Of a DNA stretch of 64,000 nucleotides, positions 25,699 to 35,368 are shown piece after piece; within the stretch, counting starts at the first letter, position 1; each line of letters begins with the position of its first letter. The translations under genes were made by a program, and so were the position numbers. The notes below the pieces were generated by a model. That model ran no database searches. It was not told where the DNA came from and saw nothing but the letters and a program-made list of their open reading frames with translations. The stretch covers positions 1,075,001-1,139,000 of the forward strand of contig JADJLT010000001.1 in assembly GCA_016709965.1 (NCBI GenBank). The letters run 5' to 3'. The stretch comes from Betaproteobacteria bacterium (GTDB lineage: Bacteria; Pseudomonadota; Gammaproteobacteria; Burkholderiales; Rhodocyclaceae).

Positions 25699-26715
25699 AT
25701 GGCAGGCGATTTTCTCTCTCAAGATGAAGTTGACGCGCTTCTCAAGGGCGTCACTGGCGAAGCCGACGAACCCGAAGAGAGTGAGGGCGATGGCGGGGGG
25801 GTCCGCGCCTACAACATTGGCACCCAGGAACGCATCGTCCGAGGACGCATGCCAACGTTGGAGTTGGTTAACGAGCGATTTGCCCGTTATCTTCGCATTG
25901 GCCTTTTCAACTACATGCACCGGAATGCCGAGATTTCTGTAGGACCTATTCGCGTTCAAAAATACAGCGAATTCATTCGTAACCTTGTCGTACCGACCAA
26001 CCTGAATCTGGTCATTGCAAAACCCTTGCGCGGTACAGCTCTTTTCGTTTTTGACCCCAACCTCGTCTTCTTGGTCGTCGATAATATGTTTGGGGGTGAT
26101 GGGCGATTCCATACCCGCGTCGAAGGACGTGATTTCACGCCTACAGAACAACGCATCATTCAAGGATTGCTCAACGTTGTATTTACGGAATACAGCAAAT
26201 CCTGGAAGCCAGTTTACGACATCAACTTTGAGTACATTCGCTCAGAGATGAACTCGCAATTTGCCAATATCGCCACGCCTTCGGAAATCGTGGTGTCTAC
26301 CACCTTTACCTTGGAATTTGGTGGGGCGACGGCGGATATGCACATTTGCTTCCCATACTCCATGCTTGAGCCCATACGGGATTTGCTATACAGCACCATG
26401 CAGAGCGACCAGCTCTCATCCGACAAGCGCTGGATTGGAACACTGCGCAAGCAATTACAAGGCGCTGAAGTCGAAATCGTAGCCCAACTTGGCTCCGGAA
26501 AAATCACTCTAGGTCAAATATTGAAACTAAAAATTGGTGATGTGGTTCCTCTACATATCCCGGAAAAAATTGAAGCAATGGTCGACGGAGTTCCTCTGAT
26601 CGAATGTACCTTTGGCCAACAGAGCGGCCAATATGCGTTGAAAGTTGAGCGATTTATCGCAGCAGCACCCGAAGCACCGCACGCCGATGTTGCACCCGGA
26701 GAAAAAAATGGCTGA
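25699..26715 (+). CDS. fliM: flagellar motor switch protein FliM
   Basis: 338 residues. The N-terminal CheY-P binding motif is LSQDEVDALLKGV (residues 6-18). The middle CheC-like domain contains the GGxG signature as MFGGDGRF near residue 130, and a C-terminal SpoA domain (about 265-320) pairs with FliN. It is the switch component that receives CheY-P. The fliN start lies inside its last codons. Confidence 0.97.
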   Translation: MAGDFLSQDEVDALLKGVTGEADEPEESEGDGGGVRAYNIGTQERIVRGRMPTLELVNERFARYLRIGLFNYMHRNAEISVGPIRVQKYSEFIRNLVVPTNLNLVIAKPLRGTALFVFDPNLVFLVVDNMFGGDGRFHTRVEGRDFTPTEQRIIQGLLNVVFTEYSKSWKPVYDINFEYIRSEMNSQFANIATPSEIVVSTTFTLEFGGATADMHICFPYSMLEPIRDLLYSTMQSDQLSSDKRWIGTLRKQLQGAEVEIVAQLGSGKITLGQILKLKIGDVVPLHIPEKIEAMVDGVPLIECTFGQQSGQYALKVERFIAAAPEAPHADVAPGEKNG

Positions 26716-27151
26716 CGAAATGGAAAATATTGAAAACAATGCCGCGGTGGATGCGGACCAAATCAGCGAAGATGACTGGGCTGCAGCAATGGCAGAGCAA
26801 GCCATCACCGACCCCTCTTCAGGCCAGGCTGCACAGCCGGCAGATATCTTCCCCTCCTTTGGCGGTAACTCAGGCAATACTGGCATGATGAACGAACTGG
26901 ACATGATTCTGGATATACCCGTCCAGATTACAGTCGAGCTCGGGCGCACAAAAATAACCATAAAGAACCTGCTGCAATTAGCCCACGGCTCAGTCGTTGA
27001 ACTGGACGCAATGGCCGGCGAACCCATGGACGTCATGGTCAATGGCACGCTGATTGCCCAAGGAGAAGTTGTCGTGGTTAACGACAAATTCGGTATTCGT
27101 TTGACCGACATCATCACCCCCTCCGAACGGATGCGAAAACTCAATCGCTAA
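26708..27151 (+). CDS. fliN: flagellar motor switch protein FliN
   Basis: 147 residues. An acidic N-terminal extension (about 1-65) precedes the SpoA domain (about 70-145, LDIPVQITVELGRTKITIKN and GEVVVVNDKFGIRLTDI). The start at 26708 overlaps the fliM stop by 8 bases and has GGAG upstream; the longer frame that begins inside fliM is not the real start. FliN forms the lower C ring and binds FliH-FliI. Confidence 0.96.
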   Translation: MADEMENIENNAAVDADQISEDDWAAAMAEQAITDPSSGQAAQPADIFPSFGGNSGNTGMMNELDMILDIPVQITVELGRTKITIKNLLQLAHGSVVELDAMAGEPMDVMVNGTLIAQGEVVVVNDKFGIRLTDIITPSERMRKLNR

Positions 27152-27209
27152 ACACCCCAGCAAGATTGCATTAAGATAGCTGACTGATTTCACGCTCCCT
27201 GGGTCTGCC

Positions 27210-27614
27210 TTGCTACGTTTCATTTCATTATTCCTCCCCACCGCTGTATATGCTGCCGAATCGGCACCGGTTGGCGTTTCTTCGGGGACCTATATACAGG
27301 CTGCACTAGCCTTGGTACTGATTGTCGGCGTCCTGGCCGGAACCGCTTGGTTGGCACGTAAAGTTTCCGGCGGAAAAGGTTTCGGGCGAGGAGGAATGAA
27401 GATTGTCGGCGGAGTGGCGCTCGGCCCACGTGAGCGTATTGTTCTGCTCGAAATAGGAAACGAGTGGTTGGTTGTAGGCATAGTGCCAGGCCAAATTCGT
27501 ACGTTGCATCGTTTGGAGAAAGGTAGTACACCAAGCGAAAACCCACTGGCCACAGCTGACAAACCATTTGCACAGTGGTTACATGGAATTACAGAGCGGC
27601 GCGGCCATGAATAG
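27210..27614 (+). CDS. fliO: flagellar export protein FliO
   Basis: 134 residues with a short N-terminal secretion-like segment (about 1-16), a membrane segment (about 30-52, AALALVLIVGVLAGTAWLA) and a basic cytoplasmic domain with VGGVALGPRERIVLLEIGNEWLVVG. FliO is needed to assemble the FliP ring. The start is a TTG at 27210, with no ATG nearby that keeps the leader, so the start is less sure than the gene. Its stop overlaps fliP. Confidence 0.88.
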   Translation: MLRFISLFLPTAVYAAESAPVGVSSGTYIQAALALVLIVGVLAGTAWLARKVSGGKGFGRGGMKIVGGVALGPRERIVLLEIGNEWLVVGIVPGQIRTLHRLEKGSTPSENPLATADKPFAQWLHGITERRGHE

Positions 27615-28356
27615 GCACGTAGCGATCGGGATTGCCCTCCTGCTGCCCATCGGACTTGCTCTTGCGCAAACCAATGCAGGGGGACTCCCTGCAATCACCA
27701 GCACGCCAACTGCAGGCGGTGGAACCACTTACTCACTGACGATACAAACATTGCTGTTGATGACTGCCTTGTCCTTCATACCGGCCATCGTGCTGATGAT
27801 GACAGGCTTTACTCGTATCGTCATTGTGCTTTCTTTGCTGCGCCATGCCATGGGTATGCAGACTGCGCCGCCAAACCAAGTCATCGTCGGATTGTCCCTG
27901 TTCCTAACCTTTTTCGTGATGAGTCCGGTTCTGGAAAAAGTATATACGGAGGCCTATGTTCCGCTCTCCGAAAACCGGATAAACATCATTCAGGCCGCTG
28001 ATCGTGCAGCGATCCCTATGCGTGGGTTCATGCTTAAACAGACCCGAGAATCCGATCTCGCCCTATTTGCCGGGATCGCAAAAATCGACAAGATAGAAAA
28101 GCCCGAAGACACACCACTACGTATTTTGGTCCCGGCTTTTGTAATCAGTGAGCTTAAAACCGCATTCCAGATCGGTTTCATCATTTTCATTCCATTTCTC
28201 GTCATAGACATGGTCGTCGCCAGCATGTTGATGTCTATGGGGATGATGATGATGTCTCCGGTGATGATAGCCATGCCTTTCAAACTGATGCTCTTTGTTC
28301 TGGTTGACGGCTGGCATCTTGTTATTGGTTCGCTGATTCAGAGTTTCAGTCCATGA
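27607..28356 (+). CDS. fliP: flagellar export gate protein FliP
   Basis: 249 residues. A cleavable signal peptide (about 1-21, ending ALAQ) precedes four membrane segments. The family motif LMMTGFTRIVIVLSLLRHAMG and the LKTAFQIGFIIFIPFLVIDMV region are clear, as is the Met-rich loop MLMSMGMMMMSP that gates the export pore. The start at 27607 overlaps fliO, and the stop overlaps the fliQ start in ATGA. Confidence 0.97.
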   Translation: MNRHVAIGIALLLPIGLALAQTNAGGLPAITSTPTAGGGTTYSLTIQTLLLMTALSFIPAIVLMMTGFTRIVIVLSLLRHAMGMQTAPPNQVIVGLSLFLTFFVMSPVLEKVYTEAYVPLSENRINIIQAADRAAIPMRGFMLKQTRESDLALFAGIAKIDKIEKPEDTPLRILVPAFVISELKTAFQIGFIIFIPFLVIDMVVASMLMSMGMMMMSPVMIAMPFKLMLFVLVDGWHLVIGSLIQSFSP

Positions 28357-28622
28357 CTCCGGGAATCGTCATGGAAATTGGCAGACAGGCTATCGAAGTC
28401 ACGCTTCTGATTTCCGCTCCAATGCTGCTCACAGCGCTTATCGTCGGACTCATTGTCAGCATCTTCCAAGCCGCCACTCAACTGAACGAGTCCACACTGC
28501 AATTTGTTCCCAAACTGGTAGCAATGTTCGTTGTGCTACTTTTAGCAGGCCCCTGGATACTGCAGTACCTGATCGATTACATCCAGCGCCTTTTCGGCAG
28601 TATTCCGCAATTGATTGGCTAA
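28353..28622 (+). CDS. fliQ: flagellar export gate protein FliQ
   Basis: 89 residues with two membrane helices (about 15-38 and 50-72) separated by the conserved SIFQAATQLNESTLQFVPK hinge. With FliP and FliR it makes the helical export gate. The start codon overlaps the fliP stop by four bases. Confidence 0.97.
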   Translation: MTPGIVMEIGRQAIEVTLLISAPMLLTALIVGLIVSIFQAATQLNESTLQFVPKLVAMFVVLLLAGPWILQYLIDYIQRLFGSIPQLIG

Positions 28623-28623
28623 T

Positions 28624-29406
28624 ATGTTCAGCATCGACTCCGCACAGATCGATGCTTGGATTGTTGCCTTCATCTATCCGTTAACACGTATCCTGGCTTT
28701 CATTGCGACCGCTCCTCTGTGGAGTAATGCCGGTGTGCCTGGCCGCACTCGCCTGATTTTGGCTATCGCCATTACTGTTGCCATCACCCCAATCCTGCCA
28801 GCTATGCCGATAGTTCAACCGGCGTCGCTTGCGGGCCTGTGGATCCTGTTGCAACAAATGTTGATCGGTATTGGAATGGGATTTGCAGCGAAAATCGTAT
28901 TTAGCGGGATTGAGTTGGCAGGCGAATTTATCGGCGCGCAAATGGGACTGGGCTTCGCTACCTTCTATGACCCATTGAGTTCATCACAAACACCTGTAAT
29001 TTCAGAATTTATCAACTTGATTGCGCTACTGCTATTTCTGTCCATGAATGGCCACCTTCTTTATTTGGCGACCTTGGTGCAAAGTTTCTCGAGTATCCCG
29101 GTCAGTGCAGTGCCACTTGGTGCTGGATCTTGGTTAAATTTAGCCGAACTGGGAGGGAAAATATTCTCGGCGGGGTTGCTGTTGGCGCTCCCTATAGTGG
29201 TCGCGCTGCTGATCACCAATGTTGCACTCGCCGTATTAACTCGAGCAGCCCCCCAACTGAATATATTCGCGTTAGGTTTCCCTTTAACGCTAATAGGTGG
29301 ATTTTTTGGGCTTGCAGTCAGCCTGAATTATCTTGCGACACCGCTACAGAATATTTTTGAATTCGGGATGAGTGCCATGCTTGGATATGCTTTGCCAGGC
29401 AAATAA
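28624..29406 (+). CDS. fliR: flagellar export gate protein FliR
   Basis: 260 residues with about six membrane segments. GIELAGEFIGAQMGLGFATFYDP is the FliR signature, present around residues 97-119. FliR caps the FliP5-FliQ4 gate. The start is the ATG at 28624 directly after fliQ; a TTG three codons earlier is possible. It is the last gene of the fliK run and converges on the lipoprotein gene. Confidence 0.96.
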   Translation: MFSIDSAQIDAWIVAFIYPLTRILAFIATAPLWSNAGVPGRTRLILAIAITVAITPILPAMPIVQPASLAGLWILLQQMLIGIGMGFAAKIVFSGIELAGEFIGAQMGLGFATFYDPLSSSQTPVISEFINLIALLLFLSMNGHLLYLATLVQSFSSIPVSAVPLGAGSWLNLAELGGKIFSAGLLLALPIVVALLITNVALAVLTRAAPQLNIFALGFPLTLIGGFFGLAVSLNYLATPLQNIFEFGMSAMLGYALPGK

Positions 29407-29412
29407 GCCTGT

Positions 29413-29880
29413 CTAGTTTTGCAGGAATGAATCTGCTTGCTGTCGCTGAACCAGGCGAACAACACCCTCAGCAACGCGGCGCGCGCCGATCGTTTGAGAG
29501 TCGATCCCTTCGGTGTACTCGACGATCTGATAGCTGCCGAATCCCTGCTCATACTGCAACTGACTTGCCCGACGTTTGAGAATCTGGATCGACTCTCCGG
29601 CACCGCCAGTATGGTAGCGCTTCATCTTTAATGAGAAGCGATAAGTATCATCATTGAGGCGAGCCTCTTCAATTTCCCAATTTGGCGCCAGCGGGTCATA
29701 AACAACATAGATTGCCGCAGCCACCACCGCGGTAGTTGCCAAGTTGGCCAGCGAGATAGAGGTCTTCGCCGTTAACTGGATCGCCTTGTTCGGAATAATC
29801 GCCGAGCCTGACGACCCGGTCGAGCTGCAACCTGAAGCCAACAGCGCACCACCAGCAATCAAAAGTATTTTTATTTTCAT
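29413..29880 (-). CDS. putative lipoprotein at the end of the flg operon
   Basis: 155 residues with a lipoprotein signal: a charged start, a hydrophobic segment and the lipobox LASGC with Cys at residue 18. A Ser/Gly stretch follows, then a hydrophobic segment (about 41-60, SLANLATTAVVAAAIYVVYD) and a mixed alpha/beta C-terminal region (about 68-155). I recognise no family. The start overlaps the flgL stop in ATGA, so the gene is translationally coupled to the hook-filament junction gene, which suggests an outer-membrane or periplasmic role tied to the flagellum. That role is inferred from position only. Confidence 0.8.
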   Translation of the reverse strand: MKIKILLIAGGALLASGCSSTGSSGSAIIPNKAIQLTAKTSISLANLATTAVVAAAIYVVYDPLAPNWEIEEARLNDDTYRFSLKMKRYHTGGAGESIQILKRRASQLQYEQGFGSYQIVEYTEGIDSQTIGARRVAEGVVRLVQRQQADSFLQN

Positions 29881-31151
29881 AGGATGCTGAACAAGCTGAG
29901 TTGGCTAATCTGCTTAAAAGCCAATTGTGCCGCTTCAAGCTGCATCTTTTTTTGTGAGATATCGGTTATCGCCTGCGTGTAGTCAAGGTCCTGCAATGCG
30001 GATAACGAGGCAGCATATTGGAGCTTCATATCCTCCCCTGAATTGGTCAACGAATCCAGCTCCTTGAGACTCGAGCCTATACCCGCGCGAACTTTATTTA
30101 CATTCTCAAGCGCTTGATCAATTCCCCCTAAACTTTCAGCAAGTCTGTTGGAGTACTCCGTCGAGGTATATGCGCCACTAATGCCAGTAATCAGCGTGTC
30201 GATGGCACTACGCAAGGTGGTAAAAATGCTTTGATTTGTACTCGGGACGATGGTGAACGTATCGCCATTGGCAGGCTGCCCGGAAAGCACGACACTTGAA
30301 CCGAAATCGGATGCTGGTGCCGTCGTTCTTTCCAGCTTGATCGATTGCCCCGGCGAGTAGGGTTGAGGGGCGGTATAAGCTGTCGTTCCTGCGGGATTAT
30401 CAAACAATTGATAGCTTGTAACACCACCGGTCACCGAAAACTGGATTTGCACCCCGCCAGGATAGGCGGAAAGCGCTGCCGCCCATTTGAGTGGATCGGA
30501 AACAGAACCTTGGTCAATGATTCCAGAGCCTGTATTAATTGGAGCGCCGACACCTGTAGTAGCCGCGGAAGTAACGAAATTGCCATTGCCATTTCGCACT
30601 GCTTCAAACAATTCCTTACCGCTTACATTGGTTGCCATTTGACGAGATGCGCCGACCTGCAACATCCGCTTACCGTCATCTCCCAGATAAGCCGCACCGG
30701 ATGCTGTTTCGCTGAACGGCTTTACCGCACCTTGATACCCGGAAAACAGGTAGTTACCCTCCCCGTCCTGTGCATTGGCTAGCCCCATCAACTCAGAATA
30801 ACGTGCCTCCAGCTCTGTCTTGATATAGGAACGATCACTATTCGTCAGCGTAGTACTACCTGCCTGAACCAGCCGGTCCCGTACGTTTTGCAGCAGGTCG
30901 CCAACAGATGCGACTTGCGACTCTACAAGACTCAGTTTGCCTTGGGCATTGCTCTGATTCGTCAAGAACTGTGCTGAAACAGCCGCCGATTGCGTCAATA
31001 CCAATGCTTGCGCTGAACCTATCGGATCATCTGCCGGCGTCAACACCCTGCGGCCGGTAGACATCTGATTTTGCAACTTGAACAAGTCACTCTGGTTGCG
31101 ACCAATTCCGTTCGCACCCGAGTTAAATATCTGAGATGTGCTAATTCGCAT
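29877..31151 (-). CDS. flgL: hook-filament junction protein FlgL (HAP3)
   Basis: 424 residues. The N-terminal flagellin-like helix starts MRISTSQIFNSGANGI with QMSTGRRVLTPADDPIGSAQAL (about 30-52), the FlgL signature, and the C-terminal helix region ends in the usual short hydrophobic tail. The middle is variable. FlgL joins FlgK to the filament. It lies 11 bases after flgK and overlaps the lipoprotein start by four bases. Confidence 0.96.
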   Translation of the reverse strand: MRISTSQIFNSGANGIGRNQSDLFKLQNQMSTGRRVLTPADDPIGSAQALVLTQSAAVSAQFLTNQSNAQGKLSLVESQVASVGDLLQNVRDRLVQAGSTTLTNSDRSYIKTELEARYSELMGLANAQDGEGNYLFSGYQGAVKPFSETASGAAYLGDDGKRMLQVGASRQMATNVSGKELFEAVRNGNGNFVTSAATTGVGAPINTGSGIIDQGSVSDPLKWAAALSAYPGGVQIQFSVTGGVTSYQLFDNPAGTTAYTAPQPYSPGQSIKLERTTAPASDFGSSVVLSGQPANGDTFTIVPSTNQSIFTTLRSAIDTLITGISGAYTSTEYSNRLAESLGGIDQALENVNKVRAGIGSSLKELDSLTNSGEDMKLQYAASLSALQDLDYTQAITDISQKKMQLEAAQLAFKQISQLSLFSIL

Positions 31152-31162
31152 GTCGTACTCCG

Positions 31163-33226
31163 TTAACGAATTTGCAGAATGGTATCAAACAGCGTTTTGC
31201 CAATTTCTAGTAGTTTGGCAGATGCTTGATAAGCCTGCTGAAAGCGAATCATATTGGCAGCTTCTTCGTCCAGATTAACGCCGGACAATGAATCACGCGT
31301 GGCTTGGGCCTGATCCAGCACCGCCTGCTGAGCATCGCCCGTCACCTTCAACTCCCGGGTCTTGATGCCATTATTGGCAACCAATTGGGCATAAGCCCCC
31401 TGAAATGTTGCCTTGGCACCGGCCATCGTGTTTTTTGTCTGCAACTGCCCCAAGGCCAGCGCATTTCGACCATCCGCGGTACCCGCCGAATTCAGCGAGA
31501 GCTTGAAAGTATCACCATCGCTAGGCTGCCCGGTTAGCTGAAAACTCATGCCGTCGACCGATATGGTCATGCCCTGGGTATAAGCGACCGGCGGCAATGC
31601 CGGGGCACTTTCGGCACTGCCAGGCAATTTAACGATGACTGTATCGGACAAGCCCAAACCAGTGAAACTAAGTTGGGTTGGTGACGCAGCATTATAGGTA
31701 ACCGTAATATCGCCGGCGCGTAGCAAATTTACATCGAACCCGGGAACGGTCTTTCCAGACGAAATTGCACCGTTTCCCTTGTTGGTATCGGTTGCGCTCG
31801 TACGAAATGGAACCGCTGCCGCTACTGCTCTGGAATCTGCTGCTATAACGGGATCCACAGAAACATTCTTTGCGGCATTGCGAGTGGGTTGAATAAGAAA
31901 ACTATCGCCTATATTCGCCCCGCCACTCTGGACAGAAATTCCAAACCCTTCGGTACTTTGAACTGTCGCCGTCAAATTTGTTAGCGTATCCGCTGACCAC
32001 TGCTTATTATCTGACAATCGGCTCAACGAAAAGAGATCAACGTTAGCGGCATTTTTCCCTGCATAAGTGAGCCGATAGTCACTTGAGGTCAAATTAGTAT
32101 AAAAATTACCGTCACTCACCTCTGGGCCGTAAGGCGGCGGATTAGTCAATTGAGCGGTAACAACCAGGTTGCCGGTATTGTGACTATTCGCATTTACCGT
32201 TGGTATCAGATTCGCGACGTTAAAAAAGTCTGCGTTGAAGGCTGCACCGTCACCGCTGGCGTTACCCGACAAATCCATCCCCAGCGCATGCTGCGCGTTG
32301 AATGTGAGCGCTACCGAAGCAGCGACCCGTCCCAATTCATTCATCGCCTTATCCAGTGATTCATTCCTGAACGACACCAGTCCACCGAGTTGTCCGCCGG
32401 AAATTAGCTGCTCCGGTAGTTCCATCGAACTGCCGGTCATAGTCTGCAAACCAACGGCAATGCGCGAAGGATCAGCACTGGCCGCCATGGCAGTAAGGGT
32501 CATCGCTTGATCACCGACCACCAGTTGCTGTCCTGTCCCAATAAAGACATTGAAAGAGCCATTACTGTTGGTACTGGTCGATACCTTGATCAGTTTGTTC
32601 AGTTCATTGATCAACGTATCGCGTTGATCCAGCAAATCATTTGCCGGCTGACCGTAGGAGGACTCCGCAACAATTATGCGCTGGTTAAGGTCCGCGATCT
32701 GGCTTGAATAGCTGTTGATGCTCGTCACCGCATCCTGAATCTTTCCGTTAACTTCGTCGGAAATCTCACTCAAACGGGAATCCAGAGACTGAAAACGATT
32801 AACCAAGGTGGTGGCCGACGAGACCATCGACTCGCGAGCAGAGAGTAGCGAAGGATTCGACGCCACCTGCTGAACCCCGCTGAAAAAATCCTGCAACGCC
32901 GGGGTCAGTCCAGCAGATGGATCCGCCAGAAGATTGTCGATCTGGCTGATTTCTGCATAGTTGGCATTAATCTCACTCACACTTGTCTGAGCTGAATTCA
33001 GCTGCCCGGTCAAATAGCGGTCGTACATGCGCTCGATAGTCTGGACATGAACGCCTTGCCCAATTGATCCGGCACCAGTGTTTACGGCGATATTGGTCGC
33101 CTGAACCGCGCGCTGCCGGGTATAACCCGGCGTACTGGCGTTGACGACGTTGTGCTCGGTCGCCAGCAAGTTCAACTGGGCCGCTGCAATACCACTAACG
33201 CCAATACTGTAAATTCCTGTGCTCAT
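31163..33226 (-). CDS. flgK: hook-filament junction protein FlgK (HAP1)
   Basis: 687 residues. The N-terminal rod/hook signature is YSIGVSGIAAAQLNLLATEH followed by NTPGYTRQRAVQ, and the C-terminus ends with the conserved NLDEEAANMIRFQQAYQASAKLL. The large variable middle (about 340-590) makes it longer than the enteric protein (about 550). Two ATG codons start the frame; the second at 33226 gives better spacing from GAGG. It is exported by the type III route, with FlgN as chaperone. Confidence 0.96.
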   Translation of the reverse strand: MSTGIYSIGVSGIAAAQLNLLATEHNVVNASTPGYTRQRAVQATNIAVNTGAGSIGQGVHVQTIERMYDRYLTGQLNSAQTSVSEINANYAEISQIDNLLADPSAGLTPALQDFFSGVQQVASNPSLLSARESMVSSATTLVNRFQSLDSRLSEISDEVNGKIQDAVTSINSYSSQIADLNQRIIVAESSYGQPANDLLDQRDTLINELNKLIKVSTSTNSNGSFNVFIGTGQQLVVGDQAMTLTAMAASADPSRIAVGLQTMTGSSMELPEQLISGGQLGGLVSFRNESLDKAMNELGRVAASVALTFNAQHALGMDLSGNASGDGAAFNADFFNVANLIPTVNANSHNTGNLVVTAQLTNPPPYGPEVSDGNFYTNLTSSDYRLTYAGKNAANVDLFSLSRLSDNKQWSADTLTNLTATVQSTEGFGISVQSGGANIGDSFLIQPTRNAAKNVSVDPVIAADSRAVAAAVPFRTSATDTNKGNGAISSGKTVPGFDVNLLRAGDITVTYNAASPTQLSFTGLGLSDTVIVKLPGSAESAPALPPVAYTQGMTISVDGMSFQLTGQPSDGDTFKLSLNSAGTADGRNALALGQLQTKNTMAGAKATFQGAYAQLVANNGIKTRELKVTGDAQQAVLDQAQATRDSLSGVNLDEEAANMIRFQQAYQASAKLLEIGKTLFDTILQIR

Positions 33227-33276
33227 CATTCACCTCATTGAGGTTAACGACCAGTTGACCTCAAAGTTTAGGACAA

Positions 33277-34242
33277 TCAACCAATCAATGCTTGCCGCAT
33301 GGTCGGGCCATTGATAATGCGCGACAATTTGTCTGCGTACATCGGATCAGTGGCATAACCGGCCTGTTGCAAACGTTTCGCAAACTCCGTGCCATCCTGA
33401 GACCCAATAACAGCGCCATAGCGAGAATTGTTACGCAGCAGGTTAGCGTAATCCCGGAATCCTTCTTCGTAGGAGCCGTACGCCCGGAAGCGTTCTACCA
33501 CCTGCCGGGGTTGGCCATCCACGTATTCAGTGGTGGTCGCATCGACGGTCTGGCCGGTCCAGTTCTTTCCTGCCTTGATGCCGAAAAGGTTATAGCTGCT
33601 GGAGCCATCTGCCCGCTTGATCTCGCTCTTGCCCCAGCCACTTTCCAGGGCTGAATGTCCAACCAGAAATTGCGGTGGGATTCCGGTTGACCGCGAAGCC
33701 TCCACCGCATGCGGCCACACGCGACCGACAAACTCCTTCGATGTCGCCGGTGCGTCGGTCGTATTCAGTGCCGACTGATTCACATCCAATTTCTGATAAG
33801 ACGCCAAAGTCGGCAAGCTACTCAGGACTGTTTGATACTGCAGATGACGGGCATCGGAAGCGGCAAGCGGCAAGCTTGTGCCGGCAGGGTTTGCCGGCAC
33901 TGTCGAGGCAGACTCGCCTTGAGTCGCTGCGATTGTCTTCCCCAATTGCTGCTCGATCAGCTTGGCAAAACCCACACCTTTCCCGCTGGCCGAAAGATTC
34001 TGGGCCATTTGCTGATCAAGCAGCGAGGTATAGAAGCGCGATTGATCACTATTCAAAACGCCATCCTGTGGCACTGTATCCCGCATACTTTTCAGCACTT
34101 GCTGCAGGAACAGGGTTTCGAATTGCTGCGCAGCTGCCTTCAGTCCGCCCTGCGGATCCTTGGCAAACTCGCTGCGCAAATCCTGCGCGGATTTGACGTC
34201 AAACGCCGCCCGATTCGGCTGATTCTGAACCTGTATCGACAT
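33277..34242 (-). CDS. flgJ: flagellar rod assembly protein/muramidase FlgJ
   Basis: 321 residues in two parts. The N-terminal rod-capping domain (about 1-115) has AAQQFETLFLQQVLKSMRDT. The C-terminal beta-N-acetylglucosaminidase domain (about 160-320) has the catalytic glutamate in HSALESGWGKSE and the NLFGIKAG segment. The enzyme opens peptidoglycan for the rod. Both halves are intact. It lies 8 bases after flgI. Confidence 0.96.
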   Translation of the reverse strand: MSIQVQNQPNRAAFDVKSAQDLRSEFAKDPQGGLKAAAQQFETLFLQQVLKSMRDTVPQDGVLNSDQSRFYTSLLDQQMAQNLSASGKGVGFAKLIEQQLGKTIAATQGESASTVPANPAGTSLPLAASDARHLQYQTVLSSLPTLASYQKLDVNQSALNTTDAPATSKEFVGRVWPHAVEASRSTGIPPQFLVGHSALESGWGKSEIKRADGSSSYNLFGIKAGKNWTGQTVDATTTEYVDGQPRQVVERFRAYGSYEEGFRDYANLLRNNSRYGAVIGSQDGTEFAKRLQQAGYATDPMYADKLSRIINGPTMRQALIG

Positions 34243-34250
34243 AACAATCG

Positions 34251-35345
34251 TCAGATGACTTCGAGCTCAGCGTGCAAGGCGCCAGCCGCCTTCATCGCCT
34301 GGAGAATGGCCAGCAAATCCATGGGATTGGCCCCTAGTGCATTCAATGCCTTGACCACATCAGACAGATTGGCGCCCGCCTTGACGTTCATCAAGCTGCC
34401 ATTGTCCTGCTTTACCTGGATGTCTGCGCTTTGGCCGAACTGCGGTTGCCCGCTGTCCACCACCACTGAGAGATTTCCGTGTGCAACGGCACATGACTCC
34501 AGCGTCACTTTCTGATTCATCACCACGGAACCGGTCCGTGGATTGACAATGACTTTCGCCATCCCGACCATCGGCTGAACATCCAGATTATCGATACGCC
34601 CCAGGAAGGCAACGCGAGCGTCAGCTTCATCAGGGACGCGAACCGAGATGCGACGTCCATCGATCGCCTGTGCTGTGCCAGGCCCGCCGCTTTTGTTGAT
34701 CGCATCGGCGACTTTCTGCACCGTGCCGTAATCGCTGCTGCCCAGTTCGTAATAAACCACACCACCTTGTCCGACAGGGGTTGGAACGGCTCGCTCAACC
34801 GTCGCCCCGGCGGGAATTCTGCCAGCTGAAAGGTGATTGACTGTGACCTTGGAACCACCGGATGAAGCGCCCGCCCCCCCAACGAGCACATTGCCCTGTG
34901 CAATCGCGTAAACCTGGCCATCAGCACCCTTCAACTGGGTCATCACCAGCGTCCCGCCACGCAGGCTCTTGGCATTTCCCATTGAAGAAACCGTTACATC
35001 AATCGGCTGTCCCGGCCGGGAATAAGCGGGCAAATTGGCCGTAACCATCACAGCAGCCACATTTTTCAATTGCAGCTTCTGGGATTGCTCCTGGGTCAGA
35101 TTGACCCCCATCTGCGACAACATGTTGCCGATGGCCTGAGTGGTAAATGGCGTCTGTGTGGTTTGGTCGCCGGTGTTATCGAGACCGACGACAATACCGT
35201 AGCCAATCAACTGGTTGTTGCGCACGCCCTGGATACTGGCCAGATCCTTGATTCGCTCGGCAACTGCCGGCTGACTCCACAGCGGCAGGATGAAGGCGGC
35301 CAGAATTGCCGACTGATAGAACAATTTGCCGCTTTTCGTCTTCAT
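34251..35345 (-). CDS. flgI: flagellar P-ring protein FlgI
   Basis: 364 residues with a Sec signal peptide (about 1-29, ending AVA) and the FlgI signatures GVRNNQLIGYGIVVGLDNTGDQ split around residues 39-60 and NPRTGSVVMNQKVTL. It forms the periplasmic bushing around the rod and is folded with help from FlgA. It lies 23 bases after flgH. Confidence 0.97.
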   Translation of the reverse strand: MKTKSGKLFYQSAILAAFILPLWSQPAVAERIKDLASIQGVRNNQLIGYGIVVGLDNTGDQTTQTPFTTQAIGNMLSQMGVNLTQEQSQKLQLKNVAAVMVTANLPAYSRPGQPIDVTVSSMGNAKSLRGGTLVMTQLKGADGQVYAIAQGNVLVGGAGASSGGSKVTVNHLSAGRIPAGATVERAVPTPVGQGGVVYYELGSSDYGTVQKVADAINKSGGPGTAQAIDGRRISVRVPDEADARVAFLGRIDNLDVQPMVGMAKVIVNPRTGSVVMNQKVTLESCAVAHGNLSVVVDSGQPQFGQSADIQVKQDNGSLMNVKAGANLSDVVKALNALGANPMDLLAILQAMKAAGALHAELEVI

Positions 35346-35368
35346 GATGCTTCTCCGCGAATATTTCC

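Noticed and set aside
26645..26707. Longer N-terminus for FliN
   Set aside because: It would lie wholly within fliM, has no ribosome-binding site and does not match FliN.
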